64,000 nt of DNA from Lachnospiraceae bacterium (GCA_910575445.1 CAJTFW010000001.1:248001-312000); one strand, 5' to 3'; positions 7,561 through 16,761 are shown, counted from the stretch's first letter. The notes: generated by a model from the sequence alone, not told the origin. Numbers and translations are program-made.

Positions 7561-9624
7561 ATGCAGATTCTTAGATTACATATTGAAAATTTTGGAAAAT
7601 TGCGGGATTTTGACCTGGAGTTAGAGGATGGGCTTACAGTGATTTCTGCAAAAAATGGATGGGGCAAATCCACGCTTGCAGCATTTATCAAGGCAATGTT
7701 CTACGGGCTTACCTACACGACAAAACGCGCATTAAAGGAAAATGAAAGAAAACGTTATCTCCCCTGGCAAGGGGGCGCCTATGGCGGAAATATGGAATTT
7801 TTGGTTGGCTCTAAAAAGTATCGTGTGGAGCGGTTTTTTGGCGTTAGAGATAAGGAGGATACATTTGCACTCTATGACCTTAATACCGGGCTTTTAAGTG
7901 AAGATTATTCTAAACGACTTGGAGAGGAATTGTTTTTGGTAGACTGCGCGGCCTATGAGCGGAGCAGTTTTTTTATACAGCAGGATTTGGGGACATCTAT
8001 AAATGACAGTCTAAGTGCCGGACTTAGCCATATGGAAAAGGAGGTAGGAGATTTACATAACTACGAGCAGGCGATTGCTTCTTTAGAGACGCAGATGAAA
8101 TATTTTCAAAAGACTGGCAATCGGGGACTGATTGGAAAGCTTAGAAAGGAGAGAGGGGATGTCTTAGCAGAGCTGTCAGAGTGCAGAAGGCAGGAGGAGG
8201 CTGTTCTTAAATGGAATGTACAGTTATCGGAAAAAGAACAAGAATTACAGGGGATTACAAAAGAAATAGAGGCGCTGAAAAAGGTACTTTATAAAGCACA
8301 GGACTATGGGCAGATGGAAGCCAAGCGGGTACAGTATGACCATCTAAGGAGTGAGGCAGAGGCACGCAAGGAAGAACTTCAAAAGACAGCCGTTCTTTTG
8401 GCGGAATTTACCAGTAAGCCTCCAAAAGAAGAGGAACTGGACCGTTGTAGAGAGAAGCTTTATCAGCTGGATGGGCTTCGGCAACAGGAAGAATATGCAC
8501 GAGCCAAGATTGGAGAGGCCAGTCGTCGCTTAAGTGTTTTGGAGGAAGCGATGGATGAGTCAGGACCTGGGATGATACTTGGGGTGATGGCGGCGCTGCT
8601 TCCAATCGTAGGCGGAATATTGTGTGCACAGGGGAAAGGGACTTTGGGCATAATTCTGATACTGGCTGGAGTGATGCTTCTTCTGGTTGGTATACTGCAA
8701 AGCCGTCGGCACCATATACAGGTGGAGCAGCAGAAAAAACAGATGTCTGTGGAGGAAGAAAATCTAAAGAACTGTGAGCATGAAGCTAGAACGGCGCGCA
8801 AAAATCAGGAGGCTTTAAAGAAGAAAATCTGTCGTTTTCTACAAGTAGCAGAGCATACGGGGGTAAAAGAACTAGAAGACCGATGGAGGTGTCTGCGAGA
8901 GGAAAGCAGACAGTATACAGAATTGAAACAGATGTATGAGATGCAGAGAAAAGAGGCCTCTAAGAGTCGCGAGCTTTGGTTTCAATATGGAGAGAGTCTG
9001 ACGGAAGAAGAACGGGGGATAACAATTGGTGCTGTAGACAGAGACCAGAATATACAAAGAATAAAAATAAGATTGAGAGAATTAGAAGAGCAAAGAGAGA
9101 CTTTTTTAAAGGAGTTACAGGGGATAAGACATCAGGTGGCAAAGCTTTTGGAGAGGGCAGAGCAGATTCCTGTATTGGAAGAAGAGGAAGAGAGACTTAC
9201 AAAGCGCTTAGAAGAGGCAGTGAAAGAGCATGGAGTGTTAAAAAAGACAATGGACTATCTAAAGATGGCAAGGGAGCAGTTTTCGGTGCGGTATGTAAAA
9301 GAGCTTCAGGAAAGGATAGAGGAGTATCTGAAATCTTTGGGTATAGAAGAAACAAGAGAAGTTCTGGTGGACGCCGGGCTTGAGATAAAGGTGCAGGAAG
9401 CGGGGGCTTATCGGAAGATCGGGTATTTTAGTGCAGGACTAAGGGATTTGTATGCATTTGTGGAGCGATTGGCGATTGTGGATGTGTTGTATAAGAAGGA
9501 AAAGCCAACACTTGTAGTGGATGACCCGTTTGTAAATCTGGATAAGGAAAAGAGAGAACAGGCAGAAAAGATGCTAGAAGAGCGGGCGAAGAAAGGGCAG
9601 GTGGTTTATTTTATGTTGGGGTAA
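7561..9624 (+). CDS. yhaN: SbcC/YhaN-like AAA ATPase with coiled coils
   Basis: A 687-residue SMC-like ATPase. Walker A 'NGWGKST' is at residues 32-38 and Walker B 'LVVDDPFVNLD' near 652, with long coiled-coil arms between. A hydrophobic hairpin of two membrane-length segments occurs at about 336-380 ('ILGVMAALLPIVGGILC' and 'GIILILAGVMLLLVGIL'), a trait of the YhaN group and absent from classical SbcC. This suggests the complex is anchored to the membrane. The ATG at 7561 is preferred over the TTG at 7543, which would overlap the upstream gene. With the upstream YhaO-like nuclease it should form an SbcCD-type end-processing machine. Confidence 0.87.
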   Translation: MQILRLHIENFGKLRDFDLELEDGLTVISAKNGWGKSTLAAFIKAMFYGLTYTTKRALKENERKRYLPWQGGAYGGNMEFLVGSKKYRVERFFGVRDKEDTFALYDLNTGLLSEDYSKRLGEELFLVDCAAYERSSFFIQQDLGTSINDSLSAGLSHMEKEVGDLHNYEQAIASLETQMKYFQKTGNRGLIGKLRKERGDVLAELSECRRQEEAVLKWNVQLSEKEQELQGITKEIEALKKVLYKAQDYGQMEAKRVQYDHLRSEAEARKEELQKTAVLLAEFTSKPPKEEELDRCREKLYQLDGLRQQEEYARAKIGEASRRLSVLEEAMDESGPGMILGVMAALLPIVGGILCAQGKGTLGIILILAGVMLLLVGILQSRRHHIQVEQQKKQMSVEEENLKNCEHEARTARKNQEALKKKICRFLQVAEHTGVKELEDRWRCLREESRQYTELKQMYEMQRKEASKSRELWFQYGESLTEEERGITIGAVDRDQNIQRIKIRLRELEEQRETFLKELQGIRHQVAKLLERAEQIPVLEEEEERLTKRLEEAVKEHGVLKKTMDYLKMAREQFSVRYVKELQERIEEYLKSLGIEETREVLVDAGLEIKVQEAGAYRKIGYFSAGLRDLYAFVERLAIVDVLYKKEKPTLVVDDPFVNLDKEKREQAEKMLEERAKKGQVVYFMLG

Positions 9625-9647
9625 AGGAAATTAAGTGAATAATTGAC

Positions 9648-9843
9648 GGACCAGCCACAAGGCGCAGCGCTTGGCATCTGGCAAATGCGTGTATGTAATG
9701 TATCGGACAGTCTGCACAGTTTGTATGCTCCATTCGGACATAGAGATGTCCGCCTGGCTCATACAAACTGCACAGACTGTCCGCTCCAATAGCATACATG
9801 CTTATTTGACAAATACCAAGCACTGCGTCTTGTGGCTGGCCCT
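9648..9843. repeat. Long imperfect palindrome between convergent genes
   Basis: Two arms of about 80 bases (9648-9727 and 9760-9843) are near-perfect reverse complements; the innermost 24 bases on each side (CGGACAGTCTGCACAGTTTG plus TATG) match exactly. The loop contains its own small hairpin CGGACATAGAGATGTCCG (9736-9753). It fills the gap between yhaN (plus) and the MATE gene (minus) and could act as a two-way terminator or be a mobile palindromic repeat. Its sequence differs from the repeat family seen at 36, 40, 54 and 59 kb. Confidence 0.85.
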
Positions 9844-9902
9844 GAGATATAAGGAGAAGGGATTACCGTAGTTTATATTATATAAAATATTAAGATAAAA
9901 GG

Positions 9903-11273
9903 TTATTTTGAGAGAGAAGGGGTGGGGCGAAAGAGGGAGTGGGTTTTGCGGGCATAAAGGTAGGTCAGGGCGTGGATAAGGGCAGTTAAAAGCCAGGTAA
10001 TGGGGTAGGATACAAAGAGGATTTCTTGGGTTGGCATCCAGGCAAAGATGGTGCTAAGCCAGATGACACGGAAAAGGCAGATGCCAAGGAGGGATACGAC
10101 CATAGGGGTAAGGGCGTAGCCTAATCCACGCATGATGCCCATAATAATCTCCATAACGCCACATAGGAAGTAGGGGAGGCTAATCCAGAGGAGACGAATC
10201 TTGCCAGCTTCGATAACCAGGGGGTCAGGGGAGTAGATAGACAGCAGGGGGGCACCTAGAAGGTTGATGCCAATTCCCATAAAAAGTCCGATTCCGGTGA
10301 CAAGGGCCAGACAAGAGAAAAGAATCTGGTTGATGCGTTCTGGTTTTCTGGCGCCGGTATTTTGGCTTGTGAAGCTGACGGTGGCCTGGTGGACAGCATT
10401 CATGGAGATATAGACAAATTGTTCTACACTGGCAGCAGCACTGTTGCCGGCGATAACAACAGAGCCAAAGGAGTTGATGGAGGACTGGATTAATACGTTG
10501 GAAAAGGAAAAGAGAGAGCTTTGGATTCCAGCGGGTAGTCCAATCTGCATCATACGGCGCAGGCGTGTGGGGTGGATGTAGAGTTTTTTAAGGTTTAGAC
10601 GGCAGGGACCGTCGATTTGGCTTAGGCAGAGAAGGATTAGGGCAGCACTGATGCATTGGGAGAGGATAGTTGCAAGAGCGACACCTGCTACATCCATCTG
10701 TAGGGCGATAACAAAAAATAAGTTTAGAATTACATTGACTATACCAGCAACGGACAAAAAATATAAGGGTCTTTTGGTATCTCCGGTGGCGCGCAGGATG
10801 GCGCTGCCAAAGTTATAGACCATGGTAGCGGGCATGCCAATAAAGATAATTTTTAGGTAGATAGCGGCTTTGTTCAGGACATCAGTGGGTGCCCCCATCC
10901 ATAAAAGCAATGGCTTTGTGAAAATAATACCAATGATAATCAGCGCAAATCCTGATAAAAAGCTGATAGAGATGGCTGTATGTACATTGTCTTTGGTAGC
11001 TTCTTTGTCGTCGCTTCCAAGGGTGTGTCCGACAACGACGTTGGTGCCAATCGACAGACCAATAAAGAGATTGATAAGCAGATTGGTCAGGGCAGAAGTG
11101 GAGCCAACCGCAGCTAAAGACTCTTTGCCGGCAAAGCGTCCTACGACAATAACATCGGCTGCATTAAATAAAAGCTGCAGGCAGCCAGATAGCATCAAAG
11201 GTAAACTAAATGCAATGACCTTGGGAAGTACCGGGCCATTGCACATATCCATGTTATATGATTTTCTGGACAT
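9903..11273 (-). CDS. MATE-family multidrug/cation exporter
   Basis: A 456-residue membrane protein with the two-fold repeated bundle and about twelve membrane segments of the MATE (NorM/DinF) family. The family signature 'PLMLSGCLQLLFNAADVIVVGRF' opens the first half, 'AGIQSSLFSFSNVLIQSSINSFG' is the matching block of the second. It should exchange Na+ or H+ for a drug or metabolite. The start at 11273 is chosen because TGGAGGAG lies just upstream; longer frames up to 11354 have no ribosome-binding site and would include the promoter. It stands alone on the minus strand. Confidence 0.88.
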   Translation of the reverse strand: MSRKSYNMDMCNGPVLPKVIAFSLPLMLSGCLQLLFNAADVIVVGRFAGKESLAAVGSTSALTNLLINLFIGLSIGTNVVVGHTLGSDDKEATKDNVHTAISISFLSGFALIIIGIIFTKPLLLWMGAPTDVLNKAAIYLKIIFIGMPATMVYNFGSAILRATGDTKRPLYFLSVAGIVNVILNLFFVIALQMDVAGVALATILSQCISAALILLCLSQIDGPCRLNLKKLYIHPTRLRRMMQIGLPAGIQSSLFSFSNVLIQSSINSFGSVVIAGNSAAASVEQFVYISMNAVHQATVSFTSQNTGARKPERINQILFSCLALVTGIGLFMGIGINLLGAPLLSIYSPDPLVIEAGKIRLLWISLPYFLCGVMEIIMGIMRGLGYALTPMVVSLLGICLFRVIWLSTIFAWMPTQEILFVSYPITWLLTALIHALTYLYARKTHSLFRPTPSLSK

Positions 11274-11325
11274 TTTTGTCTCCTCCATATAATGTGCATA
11301 TGATTTCCTAAAAGGATACTCTCTC

Positions 11326-11354
11326 AATATAGAACGATATGAGAGGTTCGTCAA
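11326..11354 (-). promoter_or_regulatory. Probable promoter of the MATE gene
   Basis: On the minus strand TTGACG (11354-11349), a 17-base spacer and TATATT (11331-11326) form a close sigma-A match about 50 bases before the start codon. Confidence 0.6.
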
Positions 11355-11425
11355 GAGAAAGATGGATAGTGTAAAAATTTCTTCAGATAAATGAACCCAT
11401 TACACTGTCTAAAATATACACCAAT

Positions 11426-11454
11426 TTGATATTTCAAGTATTTTTTGATACACT
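11426..11454 (+). promoter_or_regulatory. Probable promoter of the AT-rich three-gene cassette
   Basis: TTGATA (11426-11431), 17-base spacer, TACACT (11449-11454). It lies 25 bases before the first gene of the cassette and faces away from the MATE promoter. Confidence 0.5.
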
Positions 11455-11478
11455 ATAAAAGTGAAAGTAGGTGAAAAT

Positions 11479-11916
11479 ATGTTGGAGGTATATTTAAAAG
11501 ATATAAAACACCAAAGATTTAATGATGTATATTTTAATAAGCATATGACACATATAGATTTTGATAATGATGATATTAAAAAAATAATACAGGCTATAGA
11601 TAATGTAAAATACATTGGAAATTACAGAGTATTATCTAAGTTTGAAAAAGATACAGCTATAAGTGTTAGAGAAATATCCACTGGTTGTAAAACTGCATTA
11701 AATATAGCTTCTTTTCCAAATGAAGTGTTTTCAGTGGCAGAGTGTGGTGATAACGCACTCCAAGTAATATTTAATTACAAAAGAGGAAAAATATTGATGC
11801 CCATGTTTTCTATTCCAAGATTATTTACAAACGAAATAAAAGTATTTACAAGTAATGAAGAATATATAATAAATAACCATAAACAGTTAGAAGATATATT
11901 AAACAAAGTATTTTAA
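11479..11916 (+). CDS. DUF4869-like protein, first gene of an AT-rich cassette
   Basis: A 145-residue protein. The opening 'MLEVYLKDIKHQRFNDVYFN' and the block 'EISTGCKTALNIASFPNEVF' followed by 'CGDNALQVI' recall the DUF4869 family of Clostridia, by eye. The family has no known function. The ATG at 11479 is preferred over GTG 11461 because AGGTG (11469-11473) precedes it and the family usually begins at this Met. The composition is strikingly AT-rich compared with flanking housekeeping genes. The next gene starts 8 bases downstream, so the three genes form one transcription unit. Confidence 0.65.
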   Translation: MLEVYLKDIKHQRFNDVYFNKHMTHIDFDNDDIKKIIQAIDNVKYIGNYRVLSKFEKDTAISVREISTGCKTALNIASFPNEVFSVAECGDNALQVIFNYKRGKILMPMFSIPRLFTNEIKVFTSNEEYIINNHKQLEDILNKVF

Positions 11917-11924
11917 GTGAGGAG

Positions 11925-12338
11925 ATGAAAGTGTTAAAACAATACAAGACAAGTGGTAATGGAGTAGACTTTGATTTAATATTCCATGATGCATTGACAA
12001 TTATAAATGGAGAGTCTGGTGTAGGAAAGACTGTTTTATTTAAAGCATTGGAGAATGATTCCATCTTAGGTAACTTAGATGCGATATGTTTAAATTATGA
12101 TGATATTACTTCTGGTATCATAGACATTACATTAAAATCCGCACAAAACAAAATAATTATAATAGACAACGCAGATATAATTCTAACAGATGAGCAGAGA
12201 TTCAGGATTTCCACAGACCAGGACAACCAGTATATAATATTTGCACATTCAATACAAGGAATGCACCCAAGTGAAAAAAGTATAGCAGAGTTACTAGTTA
12301 AGAATAACAAAGGTAAACTTAACTATGTACTATTATAG
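11925..12338 (+). CDS. Minimal P-loop ATPase, second gene of the cassette
   Basis: A 137-residue protein with Walker A 'GESGVGKT' at residues 29-36 and Walker B 'IIIIDNAD' at 77-84, followed by 'NQYIIFAHS' (about 101-109), which looks like a sensor or switch strand. The N-terminal 'FDLIFHDALTIINGESGVGK' reads like the start of ABC/SMC/OLD-type ATPases, but the signature region, coiled coils and C-terminal half of those are absent. It is thus about the smallest P-loop fold possible and probably works with the neighbouring proteins. The start follows GAGGAG (11920-11925) closely, and an alternative GTG at 11931 is possible. It is AT-rich and 8 bases from the next gene. Confidence 0.7.
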   Translation: MKVLKQYKTSGNGVDFDLIFHDALTIINGESGVGKTVLFKALENDSILGNLDAICLNYDDITSGIIDITLKSAQNKIIIIDNADIILTDEQRFRISTDQDNQYIIFAHSIQGMHPSEKSIAELLVKNNKGKLNYVLL

Positions 12339-12346
12339 GTGAGGAT

Positions 12347-13102
12347 ATGATTCATATATGGCATGAGGATAGTACGAACAGTGCAACAACACAATTTTGG
12401 AATTTTTTAAAAAATTCTAATATACATAATATATTGATAAACGCAGATATTAGAGGATTTAATAGTAATAAAAACTTATCTGATTATATATCTACATATA
12501 CATTTGATAATAATGACATATATCATGTTTTTATAGATAAAGTATCTGACAATCAAAAAGCACTTAAATATTATGTAGACATAAAAAGAAATGTATCCGT
12601 ATACAAAAATGTAATTGTGCATAATTTATTATGTTTTGAATACTTGATACTGAGATTCAAATATTTTGTGGAATGGACAAAACCGACGAAAGATAATCAA
12701 TTATACAACAGTTGTGAAATCATAAGAAAACAATTTATAGCAAGTATAGATAACAAGGAAGCATGGATAAAGAAAAATGATATAGTAGATTTTATAGTCA
12801 GAAGATACAACATAGATACAAGTAAAAATAACTGGCAGAGGGAACTACAGTTTGTATCCTCTGAAAACATAGCAACAGTGTTATTGAACACCATGACTAA
12901 TGGAGGTACGATTGATTTTGGAGTATCTAAAACAAGATTGGGTGTATGTTGGCAATGTAATTGTTGCATTAAGTATAATGTATCAGTAATAGGTAATAAA
13001 AAATGTAGAATATATAAATACAATAAACAGACATTGGATAAGGCTAAGAATTTATGGAATAATACATACGCAAAAAATATATCAAAGTATTTAGACAAAT
13101 AA
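12347..13102 (+). CDS. Unknown protein with possible Toprim-like N-terminus and Cys cluster, third gene of the cassette
   Basis: A 251-residue protein that I do not recognise. The first 70 residues have an alternating strand/helix pattern with 'IHIWHEDSTNSATTQFWNFL' (Glu7), then 'IYHVFIDKVSD' (Asp64, Asp68). This spacing faintly recalls the Glu and Asp-x-x-x-Asp metal sites of Toprim or related phosphotransfer folds, but that is speculation. The C-terminal part carries a cysteine cluster at 201, 204, 206, 207 and 220 that could bind zinc. The ATG at 12347 follows AGGTGAGG (12336-12343), 8 bases after the ATPase gene. AT-rich like its two partners. No close downstream gene belongs to the unit. 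Confidence 0.6.
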   Translation: MIHIWHEDSTNSATTQFWNFLKNSNIHNILINADIRGFNSNKNLSDYISTYTFDNNDIYHVFIDKVSDNQKALKYYVDIKRNVSVYKNVIVHNLLCFEYLILRFKYFVEWTKPTKDNQLYNSCEIIRKQFIASIDNKEAWIKKNDIVDFIVRRYNIDTSKNNWQRELQFVSSENIATVLLNTMTNGGTIDFGVSKTRLGVCWQCNCCIKYNVSVIGNKKCRIYKYNKQTLDKAKNLWNNTYAKNISKYLDK

Positions 13103-13162
13103 AAAAGTCATTTACAAAATAAATAGACTGGTGTATAGATTTGAAAGAGAAAGGAGTCAACA

Positions 13163-14887
13163 ATGAACTACAAAGAGAGATATGAACAATGGTGTAATGA
13201 TTCGATATTTGACAAGGCGACCAAAGAAGAGCTTCTGGCGATTGCAGGGGATGAGAAGGAGATAGAGGACCGCTTCTATAAAGACCTTTCTTTTGGCACA
13301 GGTGGGCTTCGTGGAGTGATTGGAGCCGGGACAAACCGGATGAATGTCTATACGGTGACAAAAGCAACGCAGGGCTTGGCAAATTATATTAAGAAGCAGG
13401 GCGGAGAAGAGAAGGGCGTGGCGATTGCTTTTGACTCCCGGAATTGCTCGACAGAGTTTTCAGAGAAAGCGGCTCTTTGTCTAAATGCCAATGGGATTCG
13501 GACATATCGTTTTGAGACGCTTCGCCCAACACCGGAATTATCGTTTGCACTTCGGGAACTTGGATGTATCGCAGGGATTGTAATTACCGCCAGCCATAAT
13601 CCGCCAGAATATAATGGGTATAAGGTATACTGGGAAGATGGAGCACAGATTACCGCACCAAAAGATAAGGAGATTATCGCAGAAGTGCGGGCAGTGACAG
13701 ATTTTGCTTCGATTCAGATGATGGAGAGAAAAGAGGCAGAAGAAAAGGGACTTTTTCGGGTGATTGGAGAGGAGATTGACAATCGCTATATAGAAGAACT
13801 AAAGAAATTAGTGCTAAGTCCTGATGCCATTAGAAGGATGGCAGATAGTCTGAAGATTGTCTATACACCACTGCATGGAACGGGAAATCTACCAGTAAGA
13901 CGTGTGCTTAAGGAGCTTGGATTTACTAAGGTACAGGTGGTACCAGAGCAAGAGTTGCCAGATGGCAATTTTTCTACGGTGTCTTATCCTAATCCAGAAG
14001 ACCCCAAAGCATTTGCAATGGCGCTTCAGCTTGCAAAAGAGACAGATGCAGACCTGGTGTTAGCGACAGACCCGGATGCAGATAGACTGGGAGTATATGC
14101 AAAAGATACAAAAACAGGAGCATATATTCCATTTACCGGAAATATGTCCGGGCTTTTGATTGCAGAGTATGAGTTGTCAATGCTTCAAAAGATGGGAAGA
14201 CTGCCAGAGAATGGGGCACTGGTAAAGACGATTGTATCTTCAGATATGGCAGATGAGATATCCAAAGAGTATGGTGTGGAAGTGATTGAGGTGCTGACAG
14301 GCTTTAAATATATTGGAGAACAGATTAAACTTTTTGAAGAGAGTGGCTCACATCAGTATGTATTTGGCTATGAAGAAAGCTATGGGTGTTTGGTAGGAAC
14401 ACATGCCAGGGATAAAGATGCGGTTGTGGCTGTGATGGCGCTTTGTGAGGCAGCAGCTTACTATAAAGAAAAAGGACTGACACTTTGGGACCAGATGTTG
14501 CAAATCTATAAAAAATATGGATATTACAAAGAAGATTTAGTATCAGCAACCATGAAGGGGATGGACGGCGCAGAGAAGATTCAGGCGATACTTACCGATA
14601 TGAGAGAGCATCCAAGAAAGCAGATTGGCGCATACCAGGTGATTGCACTTCGGGATTATCAGGCGGATACAAGACTAGAACTTGCAAGTGGAAAAGTGAC
14701 TAAGACAGGGCTTCCGGCATCAAATGTGCTGTATTATGAACTGGAGAGAGGCGCCTGGTGCTGCGTAAGGCCATCCGGGACAGAGCCAAAGGTAAAATTT
14801 TATATGGGAGTGAAAGAAGATAGCTTAGAGGAGGCTACAAGGGCGCTAGAAGGGCTAAAAGAAGCTATGATGGAGATTGTGAAGTAG
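13163..14887 (+). CDS. pgcA: Phosphoglucomutase/phosphomannomutase
   Basis: A 574-residue enzyme of the alpha-D-phosphohexomutase superfamily that interconverts glucose-6-phosphate and glucose-1-phosphate (and often mannose phosphates), feeding cell-wall and polysaccharide precursors. Active-site phosphoserine Ser144 lies in 'TASHNPPEYNGYK', the Mg-binding loop is 'DPDADRLG', the sugar-binding loop is 'GYEESYG' and the phosphate-binding loop 'RPSGTEPKVKFY' is near the C-terminus. Length fits the long PgcA type. GAAAGGAG (13149-13156) precedes the ATG. It is transcribed separately from the AT-rich cassette upstream. Confidence 0.93.
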   Translation: MNYKERYEQWCNDSIFDKATKEELLAIAGDEKEIEDRFYKDLSFGTGGLRGVIGAGTNRMNVYTVTKATQGLANYIKKQGGEEKGVAIAFDSRNCSTEFSEKAALCLNANGIRTYRFETLRPTPELSFALRELGCIAGIVITASHNPPEYNGYKVYWEDGAQITAPKDKEIIAEVRAVTDFASIQMMERKEAEEKGLFRVIGEEIDNRYIEELKKLVLSPDAIRRMADSLKIVYTPLHGTGNLPVRRVLKELGFTKVQVVPEQELPDGNFSTVSYPNPEDPKAFAMALQLAKETDADLVLATDPDADRLGVYAKDTKTGAYIPFTGNMSGLLIAEYELSMLQKMGRLPENGALVKTIVSSDMADEISKEYGVEVIEVLTGFKYIGEQIKLFEESGSHQYVFGYEESYGCLVGTHARDKDAVVAVMALCEAAAYYKEKGLTLWDQMLQIYKKYGYYKEDLVSATMKGMDGAEKIQAILTDMREHPRKQIGAYQVIALRDYQADTRLELASGKVTKTGLPASNVLYYELERGAWCCVRPSGTEPKVKFYMGVKEDSLEEATRALEGLKEAMMEIVK

Positions 14888-14964
14888 GAACGTCGGGTTG
14901 TATTTCTGTCTTAAAAGTGCTATACTACAGGCATAGAGAAATCGGGAAAAGGAGGACACAGGAC

Positions 14965-15462
14965 ATGATGTTAGAAGAATCGATTCGAGTGTTGGCGATG
15001 CAGGAGGAAATCCTTCAGTTTTCTCATTTTACAAATGAAGATGCCTGGGAGCTTGGGAGTCTGATGGTGACAGAAGCTGCAAGAAATCATCTGCCGGTTG
15101 TGATTAGTATTCGTCTGAATCAGGGGTATACACTGTTTCAGTATGCGTTTAAAGGGACAAGCTATAACAACGAACAGTGGATGGCAAGAAAGCAGAATAC
15201 CGTGCGGACGATGGAGATGAGCAGTCTTCGGTTCTTTATGATGTTAAAGAAAAACGGAGAGACGCTTGAGGAATATGGACTAAATGAGAAAGAATATGTA
15301 GCCAGAGGCGGCGGATTCCCGATACGGGTGGCAGGAGCTGGCGTGATTGGAAGTGTGTTGGTATCAGGGCTTGACCATATGGCGGACCATGAGTTTGTGT
15401 CGGCTTGTATGAGTAAGTATCTACAGATTGAGGGGATTCCAAGATTACCTGTACGTTTTTAA
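14965..15462 (+). CDS. UPF0303/HbpS-like family protein
   Basis: A 165-residue soluble protein of the UPF0303 group, a branch of the GlcG/HbpS-like (heme-degrading domain) fold. The blocks 'AWELGSLMVTEAARNHLPVVISI' and 'RGGGFPIRVAGAGVIGSVLVSGL' are typical. The biochemical role is unsettled; heme binding or a chaperone-like role has been suggested for relatives. The start chosen is ATG 14965 behind AAAAGGAGG (14947-14955); ATG 14968 is equally possible. It is followed by a strong two-way terminator shared with bioA. Confidence 0.8.
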   Translation: MMLEESIRVLAMQEEILQFSHFTNEDAWELGSLMVTEAARNHLPVVISIRLNQGYTLFQYAFKGTSYNNEQWMARKQNTVRTMEMSSLRFFMMLKKNGETLEEYGLNEKEYVARGGGFPIRVAGAGVIGSVLVSGLDHMADHEFVSACMSKYLQIEGIPRLPVRF

Positions 15463-15473
15463 AAGGAGAGAAG

Positions 15474-15513
15474 AAAAAAGGCTGCCGCTGTCACAAAATG
15501 CGGCAGCCTTTTT
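15474..15513. terminator. Bidirectional terminator between UPF0303 gene and bioA
   Basis: AAAAAGGCTGCCGC (15475-15488 region) and GCGGCAGCCTTTTT (15500-15513) form a long GC-rich stem with A tract on one side and T tract on the other, suiting both converging genes. Confidence 0.9.
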
Positions 15514-15550
15514 CCTGAGAATATATATAAAGGGAAGGTAATGGCATTTT

Positions 15551-16750
15551 TTATCTTTGAAACCAGGCTTTCATAGTCTGAAGAACCTGTCTTAGTTCGT
15601 CATCTGTGATAATATAGGGGACCATGGCGTATAAGTAGTTCAGGAAGGGGCGACTAAAGACCCCTTGATTATAGGCAAAAGATTGATAACCTTTTAACAC
15701 AGAAGAGTCATAGACTTCAATACAGATACAGCCACCTAAGATACGGATTTCTTTGATGCGCTCATCCATAAAACCTTGCATTTCCTGACGGGTGATGGTC
15801 TCGATATGGTGGATTTTGGACAGATAATCCTCAGTTTCAAAAAGTTCAATTGATGCGAAAGCAACACTGCAAGCGAGAGGATTTCCCATAAAGGTTGGGC
15901 CATGCATCAGGGCTTTATCAGGGTTATCATCGTAGAAACCTTTATAGACTTTTTGGTTGGCAATGGTGGCAGCGTGGCCAATATAGCCGCCGGTTAAGGC
16001 TTTGCCAAGAACCAGGATATCGGGAAGGACTTGGTCAGCGACAAAGCGGTGCCTGGTGCGTCCAAAGCCTGTGGCTACTTCATCAAAAATAAGCAGAACA
16101 TCATATTGGTCACAGAGTTCTCTGGCTCGTTTTAGAAAAGAAATATCGTACATGCGCATACCACCAGCGCCTTGTAAGAGTGGCTCGACGATAAAGCAGT
16201 TGAGCTCTTTGTGAAAGCGCAAAAAGGCTTCTTCTAGGGCAGGGATTTTGGTAGGGATATGGATAATATTTGGATTTTGGCCGTAGGCTTCTAGGATAAA
16301 GTGATAGTCTTCATCATCTCCAACTTCCATGGTCTTAAACGTATCTCCATGATAGGCATGTGTAAGAGAAAGCACTTTGGTTCTTTCTAGATTTCCCTGA
16401 TTGACATAGTATTGCAGTGCCATTTTAAGGGCAACTTCAACCCCAACACTGCCAGAATCCGAGAAAAAACAGTAGTTTAAATCGCCAGGAAGCCAAGCTT
16501 CTAGTTTGTCAGAGAGCTTCTGTACGGGTTCATGGGTCAGTCCGCCAAGCATTACATGAGGAAATCTTTCCAATTGTGACTTGATAGCTTCGATAAGCAC
16601 CGGGTGCTGATAGCCATGAATAACACTCCACCAAGAGGAGATAGAGTCAATCATACGGTTCTCTTCTGTGTAAAGCCAGACACCTTTGGCATCAACAATC
16701 TTATAGGGTGCCGGCATGGTCTTCATCTGCTGGTAGGGATACCAAATCAT
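15551..16750 (-). CDS. bioA: Adenosylmethionine-8-amino-7-oxononanoate aminotransferase
   Basis: A 399-residue PLP enzyme of biotin synthesis that converts KAPA to DAPA with SAM as amino donor. Visible are 'WYPYQQM' at the start, 'SISSWWSVIHGYQHP' typical of BioA, 'FSDSGSVGVEVALKMALQYY', the PLP-binding Asp in 'LLIFDEVATGFGRT', and the Schiff-base Lys in 'LVLGKALTGGY'. It is shorter than the 430-residue enterobacterial form but complete. It is the last gene of the minus-strand bioYBDA unit, 11 bases after bioD. Confidence 0.92.
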   Translation of the reverse strand: MIWYPYQQMKTMPAPYKIVDAKGVWLYTEENRMIDSISSWWSVIHGYQHPVLIEAIKSQLERFPHVMLGGLTHEPVQKLSDKLEAWLPGDLNYCFFSDSGSVGVEVALKMALQYYVNQGNLERTKVLSLTHAYHGDTFKTMEVGDDEDYHFILEAYGQNPNIIHIPTKIPALEEAFLRFHKELNCFIVEPLLQGAGGMRMYDISFLKRARELCDQYDVLLIFDEVATGFGRTRHRFVADQVLPDILVLGKALTGGYIGHAATIANQKVYKGFYDDNPDKALMHGPTFMGNPLACSVAFASIELFETEDYLSKIHHIETITRQEMQGFMDERIKEIRILGGCICIEVYDSSVLKGYQSFAYNQGVFSRPFLNYLYAMVPYIITDDELRQVLQTMKAWFQR

Positions 16751-16761
16751 CTTGTGCCTCC

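Noticed and set aside
9648-9843. Membership of this palindrome in the AGGACGCT element family
   Set aside because: Neither the ends nor the core boxes match; it is a separate repeat.
9671-9871. 66-codon open frame within the palindrome after yhaN
   Set aside because: Lies across both arms of the hairpin, no ribosome-binding site.
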